DNA from: a bacterium
GTDB taxonomy: Bacteria; Krumholzibacteriota; Krumholzibacteria; LZORAL124-64-63
Direction of reading: 5' to 3'
DNA: 8,189 nt
Assembly (NCBI GenBank): GCA_021767885.1
Contig: JAASSM010000049.1
Span: 1 to 8,189 of the forward strand
Position numbers and translations under genes: made by a program. This document shows, piece by piece, positions 1 to 5,628 of this stretch. Positions within the stretch are counted from its first letter, which is position 1. Each line of letters opens with the position of its first letter. A model generated the notes under the pieces. That model was not told where the DNA came from, searched no databases, and saw nothing but the letters and a program-made list of their open reading frames with translations.

Positions 1-96
1 AGCGACCGCGGGCGTGCGGCGCCGGCGGCGAGGCCAGGCGGCGGCCGCGCGATCGCGGCCCCGATCGCCGCGGCCCACGGGGGGGCCGCGCGGCGC

Positions 97-122
97 CGGC
101 AGCGCCCCCAGGGCGCCTGCCG
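97..122 (-). terminator. Strong GC hairpin after argJ
   Basis: Twenty bases beyond the argJ stop, the minus strand can form a stem of about 10 bp with a single bulged G (arms CGGCAGGCGCC and GGCGCTGCCG, loop about 5 bases). The position suits the end of the arg operon. No T-run follows, so it is either a Rho-assisted or atypical terminator, or simply a product of the high GC. The rest of 1-142 shows no start codon with a ribosome site and no recognisable protein. Confidence 0.35.
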
Positions 123-142
123 GGCCGCCGGCCAACGCCGGG

Positions 143-1501
143 CTAGGTGCTGTACTCGGCGTTGATCCGCACGTACTCGTAGGAGAGGTCGGTGCCCCAG
201 GCGGTGGCCTTGCCCTCGCCCGCATGGAGGTTGAGCACCACGTAGAGGAAGCTCGCCCGCATCATGCTCTTCAGCTTGCGCCGCTCCACGGGCACCGGCT
301 GTCCGGCCGCCAGGATCTGTTGCATCTGCCTGGCCGACCCCAGATAGAGGTCCACCTTCTCGGGCGTGAACTCCACGCCCGCCCGGCCGGCCGCGCCCAC
401 GATGCGCCCCCAGTTGGGGTCCCGCCCGAAGAACGCCGTCTTGACCAGGTTGGAGTCCGACACGGTCCGCGCGACACGGCGGGCGTCCGCATCGCTGGGC
501 GCTCCCTCCACGGTGTACTGGATCTGCTTGGTGGCGCCCTCGCCGTCGGCCACGATCTGCTGCGCCAGCTCGATGCAGTGCTTCTTCAGCTCGTCGCGGA
601 AGCGGTCGTACCGCGGGCCCGGTCCGTCGATGAGCGGGTTCTCCGCCAGGCCGTTGGCCATGACGGCGGCCATGTCGTTGGTGGAGGTGTCGCCATCGAC
701 GGTGATCATGTTGAAGGAGTCGTCCACCGCCTCGCGCAGGGCGCGGTCGAGCATCTCCGGGGTGATCGCCACGTCGGTGACCACGTAGGCGAGCATGGTG
801 GCCATGTCCGGATGGATCATGCCGGAGCCCTTGGCGATGCCTCCCATGCGGCACTCCACGCCGTCGAGGGTGAAGCTGGAGTAGCTCTCCTTGGGGAAGG
901 TGTCGGTGGTGAGGATGGCGTTGGCGGCCAGCGAGCCCGCCAGCCTCATGCCCGACAGGCGGGTGGCGCACTCGCGGATCCCGTGGCAGACCTTCTCGGT
1001 GGGGAAGGTGCGGCCGATGATCCCCGTGGACGCGATGATCACCAGCGAGGGGTCGAGGTCCAGGGCCTCGGCGGCCGTCGCGATCATGGCCTCCGCCCCC
1101 TGCCGGCCCTGCTCGCCGGTGCAGGCGTTGGCATTGCCGGCGTTGATCACGAAGGCCTGGGCCCGGCCGTCGGCGACGTGGCGCCGGGCCAGCTTCACCG
1201 GCTCGGCCACCACCACGTTGCGGGTGAACACCGCCGCGGCGGCGGCCGGCACCTCGGAGTGGATGATGGCCAGATCGCGGCGCTTGCTCTTGACGCCGGT
1301 GTAGGCGCCCCAGGCCCGGATGCCGCGGACCTCGCAGAGGTTGCGCTGCATGGAGCGCTCGTCGTCCGAGGCGATGCGCGGCGGCCGCTTGGTGGTGGTC
1401 CCGGGCGCGGGCTTCTTGCCGGAGGCCTTCTCGGCCGCGGACTGCCGCGTGGGCGCCTTCTTGCGCGGCACCGGCGTGGTCTTCTTCGGGGTCTCGCTCA
1501 T
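143..1501 (-). CDS. argJ: Ornithine acetyltransferase / ArgJ with basic N-terminal tail
   Basis: ArgJ moves the acetyl group from N-acetylornithine to glutamate, giving ornithine and regenerating N-acetylglutamate (cyclic pathway); some members also use acetyl-CoA. The 452-residue product contains FVINAGNANACTGEQG (117-132), ASTGIIGR (157-164) and KGSGMIHPDMATML (224-237). T235 in the last motif is the Thr at which the precursor cleaves itself into two subunits and which then acts as nucleophile. The C-terminal half has TVDGDTSTND, VADGEGATK and FFGRDPNWGRI, and the chain ends YEYVRINAEYST, as usual for the family. Family members are near 400 residues. The first 50 here are a Lys/Pro/Thr/Ala-rich tail with no likeness to ArgJ. 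The in-frame ATG at 1351 (M51) would give 402 residues but lacks a convincing ribosome site, while ATG 1501 overlaps argC by ATGA and has AAGGA about 11 bases upstream. I keep 1501 and regard the start as uncertain. Whether it is mono- or bifunctional cannot be read from sequence. Confidence 0.95.
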   Translation of the reverse strand: MSETPKKTTPVPRKKAPTRQSAAEKASGKKPAPGTTTKRPPRIASDDERSMQRNLCEVRGIRAWGAYTGVKSKRRDLAIIHSEVPAAAAAVFTRNVVVAEPVKLARRHVADGRAQAFVINAGNANACTGEQGRQGAEAMIATAAEALDLDPSLVIIASTGIIGRTFPTEKVCHGIRECATRLSGMRLAGSLAANAILTTDTFPKESYSSFTLDGVECRMGGIAKGSGMIHPDMATMLAYVVTDVAITPEMLDRALREAVDDSFNMITVDGDTSTNDMAAVMANGLAENPLIDGPGPRYDRFRDELKKHCIELAQQIVADGEGATKQIQYTVEGAPSDADARRVARTVSDSNLVKTAFFGRDPNWGRIVGAAGRAGVEFTPEKVDLYLGSARQMQQILAAGQPVPVERRKLKSMMRASFLYVVLNLHAGEGKATAWGTDLSYEYVRINAEYST

Positions 1502-2553
1502 GGGCTCAGCGGTCCTTGCTCGAGGCCGGTGGTCTCCGGCCAGCCGCAGATCAGGTTGAGATTCTGCACGGCCTGACCGGCCGCGCCCTTGACCAGGTTG
1601 TCGATGGCGGCCAGCGCGACCACGCGCCGGGTGCGCGGATCGTAGGTGGCGTGCACGTCGCAGAAGTTGGAGCCACGCACCGGCTTGATGGCCGGCGCGC
1701 CGTCGGTCCAGCGGACGAACGGTTCGCCCAGGTAGTCCTCCGCGTAGGCGGCAGCCACCTGCTCGGCGTCCAGGGGCCGGGCGAGGTCCTCCGCCGGCTG
1801 GGCATAGCAGGTGGCGAGGATGCCGCGGTCCACCGGCAGCAGATGGGGCGTGAAGAGCACCTGCACCGCCCCGCCGGCCACGCGGCCGAGGGCGGCCTCG
1901 ATCTCCGGCGTGTGGCGGTGGCTCAGCAGGCCGTAGGCGCGGAAGTCGCCGAACAGGTCGGGGAAGTGGGTGGCGGCCTTGGCGGTGGCGCCGGCACCGG
2001 TGACGCCGGACTTGGCGTCCACCACCAGGCCCTCGGTGCGCACCAGGCCGCGGCGCAGCAGCGGGGCCAGGGCCAGGATGGCGGCGGTGGGATAGCAGCC
2101 GGGGTTGGCCACCAGGCGCGCGCCCGCCATGGTCTCGCGGAACAGCTCGGGCAGGCCGAACACGGCGCCGCCGAGGCGGTCGGCCGCGCGATGCTCCTGG
2201 CCGTACCAGCGGGCGTACAGCCCGGCGTCGGGCAGGCGGAAGTCCCCGGAGAGGTCGATCACCGGCGGGCCGTCCATGGGGTGGGCGGCCACGAAGTCCA
2301 TGGACGCGCCGTGGGGCAGCGCCAGGAGGATGGCGTCCAGATCGGCCGGCAGGTCCTCGACCTTGCTCAGCGGCTGATCGCAGACCCCCCGGAAGGCCGG
2401 GTGGATGGCGCTGAACGGCTCGCCGGCCCGGCTGCGCGAGGTGATGGCCGCGATCTCCACCAGCGGGTGGGCCGCGAGCAACCGCACCAGCTCGCTGCCG
2501 GTGTAGCCGGTGGCGCCGACGATGGCCACGCGGGCGCGGGACGGGATGCTCAT
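1498..2553 (-). CDS. argC: N-acetyl-gamma-glutamyl-phosphate reductase
   Basis: This NADPH-dependent enzyme reduces the ArgB product to N-acetylglutamate-5-semialdehyde. The 351 residues match the long (type 1) form of the family. The N-terminal Rossmann motif is VAIVGATGYTGSELVRLL (9-26). LALPHGAS (78-85) and VIDLSGDFRL (98-107) follow. The catalytic cysteine is C153 in ANPGCYPTA (149-157), and the conserved histidine motif is HRHTPEIE (212-219). The C-terminal signature is VKGAAGQAVQNLNL (321-334). The start at 2553 is set by a strong upstream GAGGAG and by the normal N-terminus directly before the nucleotide-binding loop. It shares ATGA with the end of argD, and its TGA overlaps the argJ ATG in the same manner. 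Confidence 0.97.
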   Translation of the reverse strand: MSIPSRARVAIVGATGYTGSELVRLLAAHPLVEIAAITSRSRAGEPFSAIHPAFRGVCDQPLSKVEDLPADLDAILLALPHGASMDFVAAHPMDGPPVIDLSGDFRLPDAGLYARWYGQEHRAADRLGGAVFGLPELFRETMAGARLVANPGCYPTAAILALAPLLRRGLVRTEGLVVDAKSGVTGAGATAKAATHFPDLFGDFRAYGLLSHRHTPEIEAALGRVAGGAVQVLFTPHLLPVDRGILATCYAQPAEDLARPLDAEQVAAAYAEDYLGEPFVRWTDGAPAIKPVRGSNFCDVHATYDPRTRRVVALAAIDNLVKGAAGQAVQNLNLICGWPETTGLEQGPLSP

Positions 2554-3764
2554 GATGCGCTCCTCTTCGCGGCGGCCGCATCCAGCGCGTCCAGGAACAC
2601 CTGCAGGACCACGTCGAGGTCGGCCTCGGGGATGTTCAGGGCCGGCACGAACCGGATCACGTTGCCGGCCGTGCAGTTGGCCAGAACGCCGCGGTGCAGC
2701 ATGTCGGTCACCAGGTCCTTGCCCGGGAAGGCCAGCTCCACGCCGATCATCAGGCCTCGGCCGCGCACGTCCGTGATGGCGGGCCGGTCCTCGGCCGCCT
2801 CGCGCAGGCGCTGCAGGAAGCGGCCGCCCACCTCGGCGGCGCGGGCGGCGAGGTCGTCCTCGTCGATGACGCGCAGGGTGGCCTCGGCGGCCGCGCAGGC
2901 GACGGGATTGCCGCCGAAGGTGGTGCCGTGATCGCCGGGGGCGAAGGCCGCGGCCACGTCCTCGCGGGCCAGGACCGCGCCGATGGGCAGGCCGCCGCCC
3001 AGGGCCTTGGCCAGCACCAGGATGTCCGGCTCGATGCCGGCATGGGCGTGGGCGTTGAAGCGCCCGGTGCGCCCCACGCCGCACTGGATCTCGTCGAGGA
3101 TCAGCAGCACGCCGCGGTCGGTGCAGAGGTTGCGGATGGTCCGCAGCACGTCGTCGGGCACCACGCGGATGCCGCCCTCGCCCTGCACGGGCTCGAGGAT
3201 CACGGCGGCCGCCTGATGATCCAGCGCCGCATCCAGGGCGCCCAGGTCCCCGAAGGGCAACTGCTCGAAGTCCGGCACCAGCGGCAGGAAGGGCTCGCGC
3301 TGCGGCGGCGCGTGGGTGGACAGGGCGCCCATGCTGCGGCCATGGAAGCAGCCGGCGAAGGAGATGATCTTCGCGCCATGGTCATGGTGGCCAGCATGGC
3401 GACGGGCCAGCTTGAGCGCGCCCTCCACGGCCTCGGTGCCGCTGTTGGTGAAGAAGACGCGGTCCATGCCGGTGGCCGTGGTGATGCGCTCGGCCAGATG
3501 GGCCTGTGCGGGGAAGTGGTAGAGGTTGGTGACGTGGATCAGGCGCCGGACCTGGGCACAGACCGCCGCCACCACCTCGGGATGGCAGTGGCCCAGGGCG
3601 TTGACGGCGATGCCGCCGAGGGCGTCCACGTACTCCTTGCCCGCCGCGTCGCGCACGCGCGATCCCACGCCCTCCACCAGGGTGATGGGGTAGCGGTTGT
3701 ACATGGGGAAGTGGCGCGCGGCGATGGTGCGCTGCGTCTGGTCGGTGTGGTCGGTCTCACTCAT
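2550..3764 (-). CDS. argD: Acetylornithine aminotransferase
   Basis: This PLP enzyme of class III converts N-acetylglutamate-5-semialdehyde plus glutamate to N-acetylornithine and 2-oxoglutarate. The 404 residues match the usual family length. Visible are FFTNSGTEAVEGALKLAR (104-121, cofactor phosphate contact), FHGRSMGALS (140-149), EPVQGEGG (191-198), the LDEIQCGVGRTG block (223-234) with the Asp that pairs with the pyridine nitrogen, LAKALGGGLPIGA (251-263) with K253 as the Schiff-base lysine, and HGTTFGGNPVACAAA (279-293). ArgD proteins often also act on succinyldiaminopimelate or related omega-amino substrates, and sequence alone does not exclude that. Placement between argB and argC supports the arginine role. 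A weak GGGA precedes the start, which lies inside the end of argB; the stop shares ATGA with the argC start. Confidence 0.96.
   Translation of the reverse strand: MSETDHTDQTQRTIAARHFPMYNRYPITLVEGVGSRVRDAAGKEYVDALGGIAVNALGHCHPEVVAAVCAQVRRLIHVTNLYHFPAQAHLAERITTATGMDRVFFTNSGTEAVEGALKLARRHAGHHDHGAKIISFAGCFHGRSMGALSTHAPPQREPFLPLVPDFEQLPFGDLGALDAALDHQAAAVILEPVQGEGGIRVVPDDVLRTIRNLCTDRGVLLILDEIQCGVGRTGRFNAHAHAGIEPDILVLAKALGGGLPIGAVLAREDVAAAFAPGDHGTTFGGNPVACAAAEATLRVIDEDDLAARAAEVGGRFLQRLREAAEDRPAITDVRGRGLMIGVELAFPGKDLVTDMLHRGVLANCTAGNVIRFVPALNIPEADLDVVLQVFLDALDAAAAKRSAS
2560..2565 (-). promoter_or_regulatory. Ribosome binding site fixing the argC start
   Basis: GAGGAG on the minus strand stands 6 bases before ATG 2553, within the last codons of argD. 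It fixes the argC start although the same frame stays open back to 3084, where it only shadows argD. Confidence 0.7.
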
Positions 3765-4833
3765 GGTGTTCCCGGATGGTGGTTCCGGTCCTTTCGTCGG
3801 TGAGCAGCGCGGTCAGCAGGGAGTGCTCGGTCATGCCGTTGACGATCCTCGCCTCGCCCACGCCACCGTCGAGGGCGATGAGGCAGGACTCGATCTTGGG
3901 GATCATGCCGCCACGGATGATGCGGCCGATCTCGTCGCGCGCCGCGTGGGGGGTGAACTCGGGGATCAGGGTGCCCGGGTCCTGGATGTCGAGGAAGACG
4001 CCGTCCACGTCGGTGAGCACCATGAACGCCCGGGCGCCCAGCGCCGCGGCCAGATGGCCGGCGAACATGTCGGCGTTGATGTTGTAGTCCTCGAGGTCGG
4101 CGCCCACGCCGATGGGCGCGACCACCGGGATGTAGCCCGCCCGCAGCAGCACCCTGAGCAGGTGCGTGTCCACCGCGGTGACGTCGCCCACCTGGCCGAG
4201 GTCGGAGCGGCGGACACGGTCGCCCTCCTTGACGCGGTGGATGCGCTTGGAGGCGGTGACCAGGCCGCCGTCCTTGCCGCTGATGCCCACCGAGCGGTAG
4301 CCGTGGCAGGCGATGAGCTTGACGATCTCGCTGTTGACCTTGCCGCTGAGCGCCATCTCCACGTAGCCCATGGCCTCGCGATCGGTCTTGCGGTGGCCGC
4401 CCACGAAGGGCGTCTCGACGCCCACCTCCTCGAGCAGCTCGCTGATCACCGGCCCGCCGCCGTGCACCACCACCGGGACCACGCCCAGGCTCTTCAGCGC
4501 GCAGATGTCGGCGATGACGCTCTGCTTGCGAGCCTCGTCGATCATGGCGTTGCCGCCGTACTTGATCAGGACCACCTTGCCGCGCAGGCGCTCGGCGCGC
4601 GCGGGGTCGACGGCGACGCTCTCGAGGGAGGAGTGGCTGGTGGTCTCGGCGGCCTCGGCAGTGGCGCCCTCGATCCAGGCGGCCACGGCGGGATGACCGG
4701 CGCGCAGCTTGTCGGCGAGCTCCTGGCGGCGAGCCTCCGCCGCGGCGGGATCGGGCTCGCGGAGGATCGCGCGCAACTCCTCCATCACCCAGGATTGCTC
4801 CCGGGAGTCCAGGTGGTCGAACGGTTGCGGCAT
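3757..4833 (-). CDS. argB: N-acetylglutamate kinase with long N-terminal extension
   Basis: This enzyme phosphorylates N-acetyl-L-glutamate with ATP, the second step of arginine synthesis, in the cytoplasm. The 358 residues contain the amino-acid-kinase fold landmarks: KYGGNAM (91-97, with the catalytic-type Lys), VVVHGGGP, VEMALSGKVN, VGISGKDGG, AGYIPVVAPIGVG with YNINADMFAGHLAAALGA, LTDVDGV, and RGGMIPKIE near the C-terminus. Typical ArgB is about 260-300 residues. Here about 86 residues precede the first strand (helical, Glu/Arg/Ala-rich, including REQSWVMEELRAIL). Arginine-inhibited hexameric kinases also have an extra N-terminal helix, but a much shorter one. The substrate loop reads GGHRKTD where many family members have GLRVTD. 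The stop codon overlaps the argD start by 8 bases (ATGAGTGA), so the genes are probably translationally coupled. Function is certain from motifs; the role of the extension is unknown. Confidence 0.96.
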   Translation of the reverse strand: MPQPFDHLDSREQSWVMEELRAILREPDPAAAEARRQELADKLRAGHPAVAAWIEGATAEAAETTSHSSLESVAVDPARAERLRGKVVLIKYGGNAMIDEARKQSVIADICALKSLGVVPVVVHGGGPVISELLEEVGVETPFVGGHRKTDREAMGYVEMALSGKVNSEIVKLIACHGYRSVGISGKDGGLVTASKRIHRVKEGDRVRRSDLGQVGDVTAVDTHLLRVLLRAGYIPVVAPIGVGADLEDYNINADMFAGHLAAALGARAFMVLTDVDGVFLDIQDPGTLIPEFTPHAARDEIGRIIRGGMIPKIESCLIALDGGVGEARIVNGMTEHSLLTALLTDERTGTTIREHHE

Positions 4834-4840
4834 GATCCGG

Positions 4841-4849
4841 TCACCCTTT
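4841..4849 (-). promoter_or_regulatory. Ribosome binding site fixing the argB start
   Basis: AAAGGGTGA on the minus strand ends 7 bases before ATG 4833 and resembles the anti-16S complement. It supports this start over the in-frame ATG at 4875, which lies inside the leader hairpin region and would add 14 residues with no family likeness. Confidence 0.5.
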
Positions 4850-4863
4850 CCGGGGACACACGT

Positions 4864-4880
4864 CGGCGTAGGCAACGCCG
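4864..4880 (-). promoter_or_regulatory. Small hairpin in the argB leader
   Basis: A perfect 6-bp inverted repeat, CGGCGT-TGCCT-ACGCCG on the minus strand, lies 31 bases upstream of the argB start and downstream of the possible -10. It could form a leader stem or be a protein-binding site. In DNA this GC-rich such repeats also arise by chance. Confidence 0.2.
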
Positions 4881-4899
4881 GGGGCGTGCATCAGGGCTC

Positions 4900-4905
4900 A
4901 TACTA
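4900..4905 (-). promoter_or_regulatory. Possible -10 element for the arg operon
   Basis: In the 121-base gap between trhA and argB the minus strand reads TTAGTATGAG, an AT-rich spot in GC-rich surroundings. TAGTAT matches four of six bases of the sigma-70 -10 consensus; only a poor -35 (TTCGCG, 18 bases upstream) accompanies it. It would give a leader of about 60 bases before argB. No AT-rich ARG box (the ArgR operator type of enteric bacteria) is visible. Read-through from trhA cannot be excluded because no clear terminator lies between. Confidence 0.25.
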
Positions 4906-4954
4906 ACGGCAACACGGGAGAACCGCGAACCCGGCGACCGCGGACGCCACGCGA

Positions 4955-5611
4955 TCAGGCGGCCAGCACCACGTACCTCAGCACGCAGACGCAGTGCAAC
5001 GCGGACCCGCCGAGCACGAAGAGATGCCACACGGCATGATGGTAGGGGAAGCCGCGCCAGGCATAGAACACCGCGCCGGCGGAGTAGCTGATCCCGCCCG
5101 CCGCGAGCAGCCAGAGCGCGGCCGGCGGCAGCGCGGCCGCCAGCGGCCGGATCGCGATGGCCACCAGCCAGCCGAGCGCCAGGTAGAACGCCAGCGACAG
5201 GCGCTTCCAGGGGCGCCGCAGCACCACCTCGTAGAGGATTCCCAGGATGGCCAGGCCCCAGCCGATGCCGAACAGGCTCCAGCCCCAGCCGCCGCCCAGG
5301 ACATCGAGGCAGAAGGGCGTGTAGGTGCCGGCGATGAGCAGGTAGATGGCGCCGTGATCGAGCAGCTCGAACACGGCCTTCGCGCGGACGGGGACCAGCG
5401 CGTGGTAGAGGGTCGATGCGGTGTAGAGCAGCACCATGGTGGCCCCGAAGATGCTCACGCCCACCACCAGCCGGGCGGAGCCCTGCTGCGCCGCGAGCAC
5501 CACCATCACGACCAGGCAGGCCACCGAGCCGAGCGCGCCCACGCCATGAGTGATGGCGTGGGCGATCTCCTCGCCCCGCGAGAAGGGCCGGTGCTCGAGG
5601 GCGCCGCGCAT
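4955..5611 (-). CDS. trhA: Hemolysin III / TrhA family seven-helix membrane protein
   Basis: This 218-residue inner-membrane protein has about seven hydrophobic segments (roughly 24-42, 48-68, 84-104, 110-130, 138-158, 162-183 and 193-215). It carries the family signature: E14/H18/H22 in EEIAHAITHGVG, S66-x3-H70 in STLYH, D85 in LLDHGAIYLLIAGTYTPF, and H192-x3-H196 in HHAVWHLFVLGG. In PAQR relatives the Ser/His/Asp/His-x3-His set binds zinc and is thought to act in an amide-hydrolase-like reaction. Bacterial members are named hemolysin III, and E. coli YqfA/TrhA has been linked to membrane energy homeostasis, so true haemolytic activity should not be assumed. The start at 5611 gives the usual family length and is preceded by AGGA 7 bases upstream. 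The same frame stays open far upstream only as an overlap with the preceding gene. It lies 17 bases after that gene's stop, so the two are probably co-transcribed. Confidence 0.92.
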   Translation of the reverse strand: MRGALEHRPFSRGEEIAHAITHGVGALGSVACLVVMVVLAAQQGSARLVVGVSIFGATMVLLYTASTLYHALVPVRAKAVFELLDHGAIYLLIAGTYTPFCLDVLGGGWGWSLFGIGWGLAILGILYEVVLRRPWKRLSLAFYLALGWLVAIAIRPLAAALPPAALWLLAAGGISYSAGAVFYAWRGFPYHHAVWHLFVLGGSALHCVCVLRYVVLAA

Positions 5612-5628
5612 CTGCGATCCTGGCGGCG

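Noticed and set aside
43..60. GGCCGCG-CGAT-CGCGGCC inverted repeat containing GCGATCGC after argJ
   Set aside because: A 7-bp GC palindrome is expected by chance in such DNA, there is no T-tract, and no repeated array of the octamer was seen in the window.
1..142. Possible next gene after argJ on the minus strand (GTG or TTG starts)
   Set aside because: The translations are Arg/Ala/Pro/Gly-rich with no motif and no ribosome site, and the window ends too soon to judge.
14..1576. Long plus-strand open frame of 520 codons, with similar long plus-strand frames opposite every arg gene and opposite the 602-residue gene
   Set aside because: They lie antisense to clearly recognisable genes; their translations are Gly/Arg/Ala/His-rich with no domain likeness, a normal result of GC-rich codon use.
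1502..2581. Upstream continuation of the argJ frame, which would give an 812-residue ArgJ fusion
   Set aside because: This part is argC read in the wrong frame; argC itself is certain, and ArgJ likeness begins only after 1501.
4834..4954. ArgR operator (ARG box) before argB
   Set aside because: No AT-rich TGAAT/ATTCA-type palindrome is present in the gap.
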